From Flavobacterium caseinilyticum (GTDB lineage: Bacteria > Bacteroidota > Bacteroidia > Flavobacteriales > Flavobacteriaceae): a DNA stretch of 64,000 bases. The first letter of the stretch is position 1, and each line of letters begins with the position of its first letter. The translations under genes and the position numbers were made by a program. A model generated the notes under the pieces. The model made no database searches. It saw only the letters and a list, made by a program, of their open reading frames with translations, and was not told where the DNA came from. The stretch covers positions 124,001 through 188,000 of the forward strand of contig NZ_SMFM01000001.1 of assembly GCF_004349085.1 (NCBI RefSeq), in the 5' to 3' direction. Positions 1 to 8,796 of this stretch are shown here, one piece after another.

Positions 1-153
1 ACTCTCTATTCCTTCATTCTTGGCTTGTTCCAGCAAACGCAATTTTGCAGCAGCATCTAAACTAAATTTCCCTCTAATCTCAGCATCTGCTTTTTTGTAG
101 CTTAATCCAACGGAGTAAAAATACTGATGCTTTGATGTGTTATTGTTTTCCAT
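1..153 (-). CDS. hemA: glutamyl-tRNA reductase, N-terminal part (cut by window edge)
   Basis: Only the first 51 codons are in the window; the gene runs off the left edge. The reading frame from the ATG at 153 gives MENNNTSKHQYFYSVGLSYK, followed by an acidic stretch and an alpha-helical stretch. This matches the start of flavobacterial HemA, where the YSVGLSYKKA segment forms the first strand of the catalytic domain. HemA reduces glutamyl-tRNA to glutamate-1-semialdehyde, the first step of C5 haem synthesis. The catalytic cysteine lies outside the window. A TAnnTTTG-type -7 element (TAATTTTG, 179-186 on the minus strand) precedes it. It is divergent from an AraC regulator and close to hemH and a hemJ-like gene, which fits a haem locus. 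Identification rests on the N-terminus and context. Confidence 0.85.
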   Translation of the reverse strand, partial: MENNNTSKHQYFYSVGLSYKKADAEIRGKFSLDAAAKLRLLEQAKNEGIES

Positions 154-345
154 ATTTGCACTTTTCCAAAAAGTGAAACAAAATTAGAACTATAGTATTT
201 ATAAAAGTAACGCTAGAAGTTCTTTTTGTATCGCTTAATGATTTTTTAGTTTTAAATCGTTATTTTATTATAAAAACCCTTATTTTTGTAGAAGAAACGC
301 GCTCTTTTAAGCGCCTTATTCATAACGTTTCTAAATAAATAGACT

Positions 346-357
346 TGATAATTATCA
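346..357. promoter_or_regulatory. perfect TGATAATTATCA palindrome, Fur-box-like
   Basis: A perfect 12-bp palindrome followed by TTTCAT lies 24 bp before the AraC-family start and between the divergent hemA and AraC genes. It resembles half of the classical Fur consensus built from GATAAT hexamers. Iron control would suit a haem locus, but no Fur gene is in the window and the match is partial. A TATTTTTG -7-like element lies further upstream at 281-288. Confidence 0.35.
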
Positions 358-381
358 TTTTCATATTAAAAAAATATCGCT

Positions 382-1257
382 ATGGGTTCTCAAGAAATCA
401 TAAAAATTGAAGATGACTTTACGCTCATTCGCTTTCAGAATGACAGCCCCGAAACCTTTCAAGCCCAACGCGAAGTAAGCAGCGGATTGATTCAGTTTCA
501 TTTTGGATTAAAAGGAAATGCGAAATTTATCTTTAATCAAGGTAATTATGCTTTAGAAATGAAAGAGGAAAAATCACTGCTTTTATATAATCCACAAAAA
601 GAATTACCTTTAAATTTAGAGTTAGCTCCAAATTCTTGGGTGATATCAGTGATTATTTCCATCAAAAAATTTCATGCTTTGTTTTCGACTGAAGCGGATT
701 ACATTACCTTTTTAAGTACCGATAATAAAGACAAAAAATATTATGACGAGGGAAATATAAGTCCTTCGATGGCAATTGTATTGTCTCAATTGTTTCATTA
801 TAATTTGCATCCGTCGATAAAAAACCTGTATTATAAAGGAAAAGGTTACGAATTACTGAGCCTGTATTTCAACAGAACCGAAGATCCAAATGCAGAACAA
901 TGTCCGTTTTTGATAGACGAAGACAATGTAATGAAAATTAGAAAAGCCAAAGAAATCATCATTGCCAATATGGCTGAACCGCCCGGATTACAAGAATTAG
1001 CCGATGAAATAGGCTTGAATTTAAAGAAACTAAAAATGGGTTTCAAACAAATTTACGGCGACACGGTTTATGGTTTCTTATTTGACTATAAAATGGATTT
1101 TGCACGAAAATTACTCGACAGCGGTTCCTATAACGTGAACGAAGTAGGATTGAAAATTGGCTACAGCACCGGAAGTCATTTCATAGCGGCATTCAAAAAG
1201 AAATTTGCCACTACGCCCAAAAAATATTTGATGTCAATCAACCCAAATATGCCGTAA
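382..1257 (+). CDS. AraC-family transcriptional regulator
   Basis: A 291-residue protein with the usual AraC layout: a divergent N-terminal sensing half (about 1-180) and a C-terminal double helix-turn-helix (about 185-285). The first HTH includes LQELADEIGLNLKKLKMGFK, and the second includes VNEVGLKIGYSTGSHFIAAF with the family-typical GY...S.FI..FKK..G/ATP pattern near the end. It probably binds DNA as a local activator or repressor. The N-terminal half has no recognisable sugar cupin signature, so the ligand is unknown. It lies divergent from hemA and upstream of hemH, with a Fur-like palindrome in its leader, so a role in haem or iron control is a reasonable inference but is not shown by the sequence. 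Confidence 0.85.
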   Translation: MGSQEIIKIEDDFTLIRFQNDSPETFQAQREVSSGLIQFHFGLKGNAKFIFNQGNYALEMKEEKSLLLYNPQKELPLNLELAPNSWVISVIISIKKFHALFSTEADYITFLSTDNKDKKYYDEGNISPSMAIVLSQLFHYNLHPSIKNLYYKGKGYELLSLYFNRTEDPNAEQCPFLIDEDNVMKIRKAKEIIIANMAEPPGLQELADEIGLNLKKLKMGFKQIYGDTVYGFLFDYKMDFARKLLDSGSYNVNEVGLKIGYSTGSHFIAAFKKKFATTPKKYLMSINPNMP

Positions 1258-1328
1258 ACAATTGATTTCTTATATTAAACAATAAATAAAAAATAGTTAA
1301 TCGCAATTTATAAAAAAGTAAGTTTAAT

Positions 1329-1336
1329 TACTTTTG
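1329..1336 (+). promoter_or_regulatory. -7 element of hemH promoter (TACTTTTG)
   Basis: An exact TAnnTTTG Bacteroidetes -7 motif ends 20 bp before the hemH ATG. No clear TTTG -33 partner is visible at the usual spacing. Confidence 0.5.
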
Positions 1337-1356
1337 TACCAACAAAAAAAGACAAC

Positions 1357-2418
1357 ATGAAAGGTGTATTATTAGTTAATTTAGGTTCTCCGGAAAGTCC
1401 AACTGCTAAAGATGTAAAACCATATTTAGATGAATTTTTAATGGACAAATACGTAATTGACGTTCCGTTTTTGTTGCGAGCCTTATTAGTTCGTGGAATA
1501 ATTTTGCAAACAAGACCTAAAAAATCGGCTGCCGCTTACGCAAAAATATGGTGGGACGAAGGTTCTCCATTGGTTGTTATTTCCAAAAGAATGCACAAAA
1601 AAGTTCAAAAATTAGTTGACGTTCCCGTTTCCTTAGCCATGCGTTACGGAAATCCGTCGTTATTGTCTGGTTTACAAGAACTGCATGATAAAGGCGTGAC
1701 CGAAGTGCTGCTTTTTCCTTTGTATCCGCAACATGCGATGGCGTCTACGACTACTATACTAGAATTAGCTGAAGAACACCGTAAAAAATATTTCCCAGAA
1801 ATGAAATTTACGATTGTTCCTGCTTTTTATAACAAACCTGATTATTTACAAAACCTGGCTGATTCTATCAAAGGACATTTAGAAGGTTTTGATTACGATC
1901 ATTTATTATTCTCGTATCACGGAATTCCGGAGCGTCACATTCGCAAAACGGATATTACTAAATCACATTGTAAAATTGATGGTTCTTGCTGCAACACGCC
2001 TTCACCGGCACATGAATTTTGTTACCGCCACCAATGTTACGAAACGACCAAACAAGTGGTGAAATTATTGGGAATTCCAGAAGGAAAATACAGCCAGACT
2101 TTTCAATCTCGATTAGCGGGTGACAAGTGGTTGACGCCTTACACGGATGTTGAAGTGAACAAAATGCCTGAAAAAGGAATTAAAAATCTTGCTGTTGTTA
2201 CACCTGCTTTTGTATCTGATTGTTTAGAGACGCTGGAAGAAATTGCCATGGAGGCTAAAGAAGAATTCTTACATCACGGAGGAGAAAACTTTAAAGCAAT
2301 TCCATGTTTGAATGACAGTGATGATTGGTGTAAAACCGTGAGCAACTGGATTTCAAATTGGTCAAATACCTCCTCATCCATCAAAAAAGAAGTTACTTCT
2401 GAAAAAACAACCGCCTAA
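1357..2418 (+). CDS. hemH: ferrochelatase
   Basis: Inserts Fe2+ into protoporphyrin IX, the last step of the protoporphyrin-dependent haem route. The protein has 353 residues, slightly longer than many bacterial ferrochelatases. Visible signatures are the N-terminal VLLVNLGSPESP, the catalytic segment LLFSYHGIPERH with H188 as the expected metal/porphyrin histidine, and the C-terminal VVTPAFVSDCLETLEEI block holding the conserved glutamates. A run of cysteines (CKIDGSCC...CYRHQC, about 206-225) is of interest, because some bacterial ferrochelatases bind a cluster, although usually with different spacing. The 3' end is rich in Ser/Thr/Lys and probably disordered. The stop is directly followed by the ATG of a MATE exporter, and a hemJ-like gene follows, so this looks like one transcript. 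Confidence 0.96.
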   Translation: MKGVLLVNLGSPESPTAKDVKPYLDEFLMDKYVIDVPFLLRALLVRGIILQTRPKKSAAAYAKIWWDEGSPLVVISKRMHKKVQKLVDVPVSLAMRYGNPSLLSGLQELHDKGVTEVLLFPLYPQHAMASTTTILELAEEHRKKYFPEMKFTIVPAFYNKPDYLQNLADSIKGHLEGFDYDHLLFSYHGIPERHIRKTDITKSHCKIDGSCCNTPSPAHEFCYRHQCYETTKQVVKLLGIPEGKYSQTFQSRLAGDKWLTPYTDVEVNKMPEKGIKNLAVVTPAFVSDCLETLEEIAMEAKEEFLHHGGENFKAIPCLNDSDDWCKTVSNWISNWSNTSSSIKKEVTSEKTTA

Positions 2419-3774
2419 ATGGCTGTTACCGCCGATGAGTTAGGAACTCAAGACATCAAAAAACTCTTGATAAAACAAGCAGTTCCCTCATCTATTGGGA
2501 TTTTATTCATGTCGGTTAATATTTTAATTGATACCATTTTTGTTGGTCAATGGATAGGATCATTGGCCATTGCGGCAGTAACTGTAGTTTTGCCCATCAC
2601 CTTTTTGATTTCTTCTTTGGGAATGGCGATTGGTGTGGGCGGAGGTTCCGTACTTTCCAGAGCATTAGGAGCCAATCAAAAGGAAAAAGCATTGCATATT
2701 TTTGGGAATCAAATCATGATGACTTTTTTATTAGCTTCTGTTTTTGTCGTATTTGGTCTTTTTTTCAGTGATGAAATGCTGATGCTTTTTGGTGCGAAAG
2801 GAGCCATAATGGAACCCGCAAAGGAATTTTTCATTCCTATTATTATTAGCGTTCCGTTTTTGGCACTCTGCATGATGGGAAACAATGTTATCCGCGCAGA
2901 AGGAAAGGCAAAATTTGCGATGGTTGCCATGATTATTCCCGCATTTGTCAATATTGCATTAGACATTCTCTTTATCAAATACTTAGAATTAGGAATGTTT
3001 GGCGCAGCTTTGGCTTCAGCCATATCCTATTTTATGTGTTTCTTGTTTGTGCTTTGGTTTTTTGTTTTAAAAAGTGAACTCCAACTAAAAATGAAGCATT
3101 TTAAATTTAAAATGCCACTTGTAAAAGAAATCTCTGAATTGAGCTTTGTAACTTTTTCAAGACAAGGAGTCGTAAGCATTTTGGCAATAATCCTGAATCA
3201 CACCTTATATACTTATGGCGGCGAACATTCCGTAGCGATTTATGGAATTATAAGCCGAATGTTGATGTTTGCCTTATTTCCAATTCTGGGAATTACACAA
3301 GGTTTTCTTCCAATTGCAGGCTTTAATTATGGAGCAGAAAATTATGAAAGAGTCAAAGAAAGCGTTCTGCTTTCGATAAAGTATGCCGCCTTTTTAGCCT
3401 CACTGATTTTTGTGGTTATTCTAATATTTGCCAAACCGATAGTCGCTGTTTTTACCACAGATCCACTTATCATTGCCCAAACTCCTGAAGCGCTGCGCTG
3501 GGTTTTTGCGGCCTCACCGATTATTGCTGTTCAGTTAATTGGTGCAGCTTATTTTCAAGCGGCGGGAAAAGCAAAAAAAGCACTATTATTGACTTTGAGC
3601 AAACAAGGATTCTTCCTAATTCCATTGGTGCTGATACTACCAAATTTTTTAGGTATTTTTGGAGTGTGGATTGCATTCCCAATTGCTGATGTACTCTCAA
3701 CTATACTCACCGGTTATTTTCTAAAAAAAGAAATGAACACAAAACTGATTCAAATTAACGATGGAATACTATAA
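2419..3774 (+). CDS. MATE-family multidrug/metabolite exporter
   Basis: A 451-residue integral membrane protein with about twelve hydrophobic segments arranged as two MatE repeats (roughly 15-175 and 240-400). It has the family's glycine-rich ends, such as SLGMAIGVGGGSVLSRALGA and ITQGFLPIAGFNYGAENYER. MATE proteins export cations, drugs or metabolites using Na+ or H+ gradients. The start codon directly abuts the hemH stop, and the gene end overlaps the hemJ-like gene by 14 bp, so the three are almost certainly co-transcribed. That position raises a possible role in tetrapyrrole or oxidised porphyrin export, but substrate cannot be read from the sequence. Confidence 0.9.
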   Translation: MAVTADELGTQDIKKLLIKQAVPSSIGILFMSVNILIDTIFVGQWIGSLAIAAVTVVLPITFLISSLGMAIGVGGGSVLSRALGANQKEKALHIFGNQIMMTFLLASVFVVFGLFFSDEMLMLFGAKGAIMEPAKEFFIPIIISVPFLALCMMGNNVIRAEGKAKFAMVAMIIPAFVNIALDILFIKYLELGMFGAALASAISYFMCFLFVLWFFVLKSELQLKMKHFKFKMPLVKEISELSFVTFSRQGVVSILAIILNHTLYTYGGEHSVAIYGIISRMLMFALFPILGITQGFLPIAGFNYGAENYERVKESVLLSIKYAAFLASLIFVVILIFAKPIVAVFTTDPLIIAQTPEALRWVFAASPIIAVQLIGAAYFQAAGKAKKALLLTLSKQGFFLIPLVLILPNFLGIFGVWIAFPIADVLSTILTGYFLKKEMNTKLIQINDGIL

Positions 3775-4315
3775 TTACCTTAAATCTTTACACCTCATCT
3801 TTGTCATCACATGGTTTGCTGGATTGTTTTACATTGTTAGGTTGTTCGTTTACCAAATTGAGGCATCTCAAAAAACTTCGCCAGAGAAAGAAATTCTTCA
3901 AAAACAATACAAAATTATGACCTATCGTTTGTGGTATATTATCACTTGGCCATCGGCAGTTTTGGCTAGTATTTTTGCTTTTTGGATGTTGTTTTTTACG
4001 GATTTAGGTCAAGCGTGGTTAAAAATGCCGTGGATGCACGTAAAACTTGGCTTTGTATTTGCGTTATATTTATACCATGCAAAATGCCAACAAATATTCA
4101 ATCAATTGCAGAATGATGAGGTAAAATACTCAACAACTTTCATGCGATTGTGGAATGAAGGAGCAACAATAATCCTTTTTGCAGTAGTTTTTTTAGTAAT
4201 CTTAAAAAATGCAGTCAACTGGATTTACGGTGTAGTTGGAATTTTTCTTTTTTCACTTTTAATTATGCTTGGATTTAAATTTTACAAAAAAATAAGAGAA
4301 AGAAATCAATCTTAA
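3761..4315 (+). CDS. hemJ: HemJ-type protoporphyrinogen IX oxidase
   Basis: A 184-residue membrane protein with four to five transmembrane helices. It carries the features of the HemJ (formerly UPF0093) family: an early LHLIFVITWFAGLFYIVRLF segment with the conserved histidine H11, a YRLWYIITWPSAVLA helix, a WMHVKLGF helix with a second conserved histidine, and the basic RLWNEG.T motif. HemJ oxidises protoporphyrinogen IX to protoporphyrin IX in the inner membrane, directly upstream of ferrochelatase. The gene overlaps the MATE gene by 14 bp in a different frame and sits two genes after hemH. Automatic annotation may call this a CopD-family protein; the motif set and context favour HemJ. Confidence 0.82.
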   Translation: MEYYNYLKSLHLIFVITWFAGLFYIVRLFVYQIEASQKTSPEKEILQKQYKIMTYRLWYIITWPSAVLASIFAFWMLFFTDLGQAWLKMPWMHVKLGFVFALYLYHAKCQQIFNQLQNDEVKYSTTFMRLWNEGATIILFAVVFLVILKNAVNWIYGVVGIFLFSLLIMLGFKFYKKIRERNQS

Positions 4316-4318
4316 TTT

Positions 4319-5791
4319 ATGTTCAAAAACTTCAAAATGTCGATGCTTTCGTTGCGAATCAGGATTTTCCTGTCTATGATCGTACTGATAATTATGGCCT
4401 CCGTTTTGTTAGCTTCTATTTCGATCATTCAGTTCAAAAATGAAGCAAAAGAATACCATCAAGAGCGTTTAGAACGAAAAGAAGATGCAATAAAAGAGCA
4501 CATCAATTATGTGCTTTCTACCACGACTTATCCTTTGACTAATCAGAATTTAAGTTTAATTTTCAAAGATAAAATTCACGAACTAGCTCAAATTCACAGT
4601 ATTGAAATTAACATCTACAGTCTAGACGGAAAACTGCTGAAATCATCGAAAGAATCATTTTCTGTAGACAAAGTAGCACCGCCGATTCCCGAATACATTC
4701 TAAAATTAGTTCGTTCCTCCATCGAAAAAAGATATGTTGACATTAAAACGATTAATGGAGTAAAGAATCGAGCGTCCTACAGTCAGATAAAAGACGATAA
4801 ATTCAAAACTCTAGGAATTTTGAATCTTCCTTATGTGGAAGATGATGGTTTTTATAAAAATGAATTACACAGTTTCTTGATCCGTTTGGGTCAGGTCTAT
4901 TCTTTTATGCTGATCGTAGCTTTTGCCTTGGCCTATTTTCTTTCGACTTACATTACAAAATCACTAAAAACGATCTCAGATAAGTTGAGCGAAACCAGTT
5001 TGAATCAAAAAAACAAAAAAATTGTCTTGGAAGCCAGCAGTAAAGAAATTAATCTTTTGATCAAAGCATACAACGGAATGGTGGACAAACTGGAGAAAAG
5101 CGCGGTAAAACTAGCCCAAAGCGAACGTGAAGAGGCTTGGCGCGAAATGGCAAAACAAGTGGCCCATGAGATCAAGAATCCGTTAACTCCAATGCGATTG
5201 ACCGTGCAAAGTTTTCAACGAAAATTTGACCCTTCTGATCCCGATGTAAGACAAAAGATGAAGGATTACTCCGAGACATTGATTCAACAAATTGACACGA
5301 TGAGCGCCGTTGCATCTGCCTTTTCAAATTTTGCATCGATGCCGGCACAGCAAAATGAAACCTTAAATGTGGTGAATGTGGTTGATCTGGCAATGGATAT
5401 TTTCAATGAGGATTATATAGTGTTTGTAAGTGACTCTCCTGAAATTATTTCGAAAATTGATAGAACGCAGCTCATTCGAATCATTACAAATCTGGTAAAA
5501 AATGCGATTCAAGCCATTCCCGAAAACCAAGTAACTAAATCCGTAATTGTAAAAATTAAAAAAGACCAAAATAACGTTTTGATAACCGTTGCAGATAATG
5601 GGATTGGAATTCAACCAAAAGACATCAGTCGTATATTTGAACCAAAATTCACCACCAAAAGCAGCGGAATGGGGCTTGGTCTTGGAATTATTAAAAACAT
5701 TATCGAAAATTATAAAGGAACGATTACCTTTGAAACTGAATTTGGAAAAGGAACTACTTTTATTGTTTCGCTACCAATTATTAACCCGTAA
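4319..5791 (+). CDS. NtrY-like membrane sensor histidine kinase (orphan)
   Basis: A 490-residue sensor kinase. The N-terminus has a transmembrane helix (about 13-35), a periplasmic sensing stretch (about 36-185), a second helix (about 190-210) and a HAMP linker. The H-box reads MAKQVAHEIKNPLTPMRL with phospho-acceptor H283. The ATPase domain shows an N-box (NLVKNAIQAIPE), a G1 box (VADNGIGI) and a G2 box (SGMGLGLGIIKNI). The H-box with NPLTPM is the variant seen in NtrY-type kinases. No response regulator gene is adjacent, so its partner is unknown. It starts 3 bp after the hemJ stop and probably ends the haem transcript, which could link signal input to haem or redox state, but this is inference. 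Confidence 0.88.
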   Translation: MFKNFKMSMLSLRIRIFLSMIVLIIMASVLLASISIIQFKNEAKEYHQERLERKEDAIKEHINYVLSTTTYPLTNQNLSLIFKDKIHELAQIHSIEINIYSLDGKLLKSSKESFSVDKVAPPIPEYILKLVRSSIEKRYVDIKTINGVKNRASYSQIKDDKFKTLGILNLPYVEDDGFYKNELHSFLIRLGQVYSFMLIVAFALAYFLSTYITKSLKTISDKLSETSLNQKNKKIVLEASSKEINLLIKAYNGMVDKLEKSAVKLAQSEREEAWREMAKQVAHEIKNPLTPMRLTVQSFQRKFDPSDPDVRQKMKDYSETLIQQIDTMSAVASAFSNFASMPAQQNETLNVVNVVDLAMDIFNEDYIVFVSDSPEIISKIDRTQLIRIITNLVKNAIQAIPENQVTKSVIVKIKKDQNNVLITVADNGIGIQPKDISRIFEPKFTTKSSGMGLGLGIIKNIIENYKGTITFETEFGKGTTFIVSLPIINP

Positions 5792-5802
5792 AAATTACAA
5801 TT

Positions 5803-6585
5803 ATGAATTACGAAAATATTTTAATTGCAACCGAAAATAACATTGCAACCATTACCATAAATCGTCCGACCAAACTAAATGCATTGAATGTTGCCACGAT
5901 TTCTGATTTGAATAAAGCGTTCAAAACATTAGGAAAAAATAATGAAATTCGAGTTATTATTTTAACGGGAAGCGGTGAAAAAGCATTTGTGGCCGGAGCT
6001 GATATCTCTGAATTTGCTCATTTTTCGATTGAAGAAGGAACGCAATTGGCCGCAGAAGGTCAAGAAAAATTATTTGATTTCATAGAAAATTTAAAAACTC
6101 CGGTAATTGCGGCCGTCAATGGTTTTGCATTGGGTGGCGGATTAGAATTAGCGATGGCATGTCATTTCAGAGTCGCTTCAGAAAATGCAAAAATGGGATT
6201 ACCTGAAGTTTCATTGGGTGTAATTCCGGGTTACGGAGGAACACAACGCTTGCCACAATTGATAGGAAAAGGTCGTGCAATGGAAATGATTATGACCGCA
6301 GGAATGGTAACGGCACAAGATGCCTATAGAACCGGACTGGTAAATCACGTGGTACCTGAAGCTGAACTTTTAGACTACTGTGTGAGTGTGGCGAATAAAA
6401 TAATCAAGAATTCTCCGTATGCCGTTGGCAAAGCGATAAAAGCAGTCAATGCTAATTTCAAGGAAGGCAAAAATGGCTATGAAACCGAAATAAAAGCCTT
6501 TGGAAAATGCTTTGGAACCGAAGATTTTAAGGAAGGAACAACAGCTTTCTTGGAGAAAAGAAAAGCAGTGTTTACTGGGAAATAA
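5803..6585 (+). CDS. enoyl-CoA hydratase/isomerase (crotonase family)
   Basis: A 260-residue crotonase-fold protein, the usual length for a short-chain enoyl-CoA hydratase. The oxyanion-hole segment KAFVAGADI is present, as are both catalytic glutamates: E115 in GFALGGGLELAMAC and E135 in GLPEVSLGVIPGYGGTQRLP. The 20-residue spacing between them matches true hydratases, so hydration of trans-2-enoyl-CoA in beta-oxidation is the best call. Isolated hydratase genes can also serve amino-acid degradation or acetoacetate pathways. It starts 11 bp after the kinase gene and may be co-transcribed with it. No other beta-oxidation gene lies nearby except an acyl-CoA thioesterase at 19 kb. Confidence 0.92.
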   Translation: MNYENILIATENNIATITINRPTKLNALNVATISDLNKAFKTLGKNNEIRVIILTGSGEKAFVAGADISEFAHFSIEEGTQLAAEGQEKLFDFIENLKTPVIAAVNGFALGGGLELAMACHFRVASENAKMGLPEVSLGVIPGYGGTQRLPQLIGKGRAMEMIMTAGMVTAQDAYRTGLVNHVVPEAELLDYCVSVANKIIKNSPYAVGKAIKAVNANFKEGKNGYETEIKAFGKCFGTEDFKEGTTAFLEKRKAVFTGK

Positions 6586-6635
6586 AATGGTGTTTAGTTG
6601 CAGTTGGAAATCTAAAAAATCATTCTATTATCTTT

Positions 6636-8315
6636 ATGAAGAAAATTATTTATTTGTTCTTAATTACATTACTGTCAATATCAAGTTTTGCACAAAATAT
6701 TCCTTTTAAAATTCAAAAAAGCGAAGTCTTTAAAGATGAATACGGAGAATCGCAAATTGTACTTTCAGAAGAAGATGGAAGAGGTGGAATTTTAATTGTC
6801 CGTTCCTATAAAAGCAGCGGAATTTCTCCAAATTCCGGCTATTATTTTGAACATTATGATGGGAATCTAAAACTTCTTAATGAATATGATTTTCAAATTA
6901 AACATCCGGTTTCCCAAAAAACGCCAGTTGTATTAGGGATTTTTAGAATAGAAAACAAAATTAGAATTATTGAAATGTTTTACGATCTTAATGAAAAATC
7001 GTATATCTGTATAGCAAATTCCATCAGTGTTAGCGACTTTGCTTTGGAGAAAAAAGAATTATTTCGATTTACACGCGATGAAATAAAAGAATATGGCGGT
7101 CTTTCTTTAAGTGAAACTTTTTATCAAAATGCAAATATGAAATCTCTGATTAATGGTTCTTTCGGTGCTCCATCAGAAGAGAGTCCATTTTTATTTAATT
7201 TTTCGTTGAGTGGAAAATCAGAAAAAAACTCTTCTTCAAGTGGAAATACAAAAATGGCTTTGGTGGTGAATAAAGAACAAAACACCTTTTCTATTGTATT
7301 AAACTTTAATAAAAAGGACCATTCAGATATCTTAAAAATTTATTTATTCGACAATCAACTGAATAAAAAGATTGAACGAGATTTTACAAAAGATACTAAC
7401 GATAGAAAATATATTTTACAAAACATTGAATTATCTAAAGATGGGAATTCGATTTACCTTTTAAGCAAATCGTATCCAAAAGAAATGAAAGAAAAAGAAA
7501 ATGAAGTTAAATACCAATTCGAAATTACAAAATTCACTCAAGACAAAGTTGAATCCCAAATTTTTGATACGAAAGAACACTTTATTGGATCTTTGAAAAC
7601 TATAGTTAAAGACGAAAAACTAATTTGTATTGGATTTTATTCAGACCAATACGATAAAAGATACAAAGGAATTAGTTATTTTGAGCTAGACTCATTAACC
7701 CTTCAAGTAAAAACATCAAAATTTAATGTCTTTTCTGAACAATTTATTCTTGATAAATATGGCAAAATCAAAAATAAAGAATTAAAATATCTGACTTTTA
7801 AAAATCTGTTTACTACAGAAAACAACGAGTTAATTTTTAATGCCGAAGAGTCTTATATTACATCTACAGCAGGAAATTACAGTACTTCTGGAGGTTATTC
7901 CGGCGGACGCACCTACTACAATTATGATGATGTGGTAAGTATTAAAATTGATGAAGAAGGCAATTTACTTTGGTCTAGAAATATCAATAAGCGTCAAACT
8001 GGAGACGAGTTAGGTTCTTTTGTTTCCTATACTTCAACTCTAATAAACAATGACGTTTATTTCTTCATCAACGCAAGTGAAAAAATAAAAAATTTAGAGA
8101 ATAATAGAATAGAATTTAGAGACACCAGAAAAAACAAGTACAATCTAAATCTTATCCGAATTAATCCAAATGGCGATTTCGATTATCAAGAAATTCTCGA
8201 TGACGAAGAAAACGAAGTGCCTTTTATGGTTTCGAACGGAATTAAATTTGGAAATTCCGTTTTCTTTTTGGGAAAAAAAGGAACCAAAAAACAGCTTTTA
8301 AAAGTTAGTATATAA
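6636..8315 (+). CDS. secreted protein of unknown function
   Basis: A 559-residue protein not recognised as any named family. The first 20 residues (MKKIIYLFLITLLSISSFAQ) form a clear signal peptide with cleavage after SFA, so the protein is exported. The mature part is rich in short beta-strand-like segments with recurring patterns such as NGNSIYLLSKSY, ENELIFNAEESY and EGNLLWSRNI, which suggests a beta-propeller or similar repeat fold. A Gly/Ser/Tyr-rich insert (about 415-428) interrupts it. There is no membrane anchor, lipobox or type IX sorting domain. It starts 50 bp after the crotonase gene; no functional link is evident. Confidence 0.8.
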   Translation: MKKIIYLFLITLLSISSFAQNIPFKIQKSEVFKDEYGESQIVLSEEDGRGGILIVRSYKSSGISPNSGYYFEHYDGNLKLLNEYDFQIKHPVSQKTPVVLGIFRIENKIRIIEMFYDLNEKSYICIANSISVSDFALEKKELFRFTRDEIKEYGGLSLSETFYQNANMKSLINGSFGAPSEESPFLFNFSLSGKSEKNSSSSGNTKMALVVNKEQNTFSIVLNFNKKDHSDILKIYLFDNQLNKKIERDFTKDTNDRKYILQNIELSKDGNSIYLLSKSYPKEMKEKENEVKYQFEITKFTQDKVESQIFDTKEHFIGSLKTIVKDEKLICIGFYSDQYDKRYKGISYFELDSLTLQVKTSKFNVFSEQFILDKYGKIKNKELKYLTFKNLFTTENNELIFNAEESYITSTAGNYSTSGGYSGGRTYYNYDDVVSIKIDEEGNLLWSRNINKRQTGDELGSFVSYTSTLINNDVYFFINASEKIKNLENNRIEFRDTRKNKYNLNLIRINPNGDFDYQEILDDEENEVPFMVSNGIKFGNSVFFLGKKGTKKQLLKVSI

Positions 8316-8380
8316 ATATCAAATCATTATGTTTATGAAAACTTATTTCTGAAAATAATATATCAAAAAAAAATCAACTT

Positions 8381-8779
8381 ATGTCCTTCCAACCTGTATT
8401 TGCACTTTTCTGGGAAAAGGTAAAAGAAAGTATCGAAAACCATACCTACGCCAAATTAACACTGGCCAAAACCATCGGTGATACGGAACTGAAAAATATC
8501 TATGTGCGTCCCGTTTTGCTGGAGAATGACGTTTTCAGTCTTTCGGTTACGGCGCGCTACAAAACTGAAGAAGTAGAAAGTTTCCATACCCTTGATGAAG
8601 CTTTTATTGTACTGGCTCCTTATATGAACAACCCGTTTTTGACCGCTTTGCTGTTTACAACAGAGAATGATATCACTTTTAAACTCAATAAAAAAAGAGT
8701 GGGAACCATTATTGAGCAAGCGCCCACTTTTAAAAACGCTTCGGATGTGATTCTGGAAATGAAAGCGAAAGGGATTTAA
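8381..8779 (+). CDS. conserved hypothetical protein, 132 residues
   Basis: A small soluble protein without signal peptide or membrane segments. It has a mixed alpha/beta pattern: an N-terminal helix (FWEKVKESIEN), then strands around IYVRPVLLENDVFSLSVTARYK, a helix with LDEAFIVLAPYMNN, and a final strand pair. I do not recognise the family, but a compact domain of this kind is commonly conserved among flavobacteria. Codon use resembles its neighbours. It stands alone between a secreted hypothetical protein and a palindromic intergenic repeat. Confidence 0.7.
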   Translation: MSFQPVFALFWEKVKESIENHTYAKLTLAKTIGDTELKNIYVRPVLLENDVFSLSVTARYKTEEVESFHTLDEAFIVLAPYMNNPFLTALLFTTENDITFKLNKKRVGTIIEQAPTFKNASDVILEMKAKGI

Positions 8780-8796
8780 AAAACAATTTGCATTGT

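Noticed and set aside
6341..6356. parS-like CACGTGG in the crotonase gene
   Set aside because: Only the central CACGTGG is shared; the flanking bases do not fit the 16-mer.
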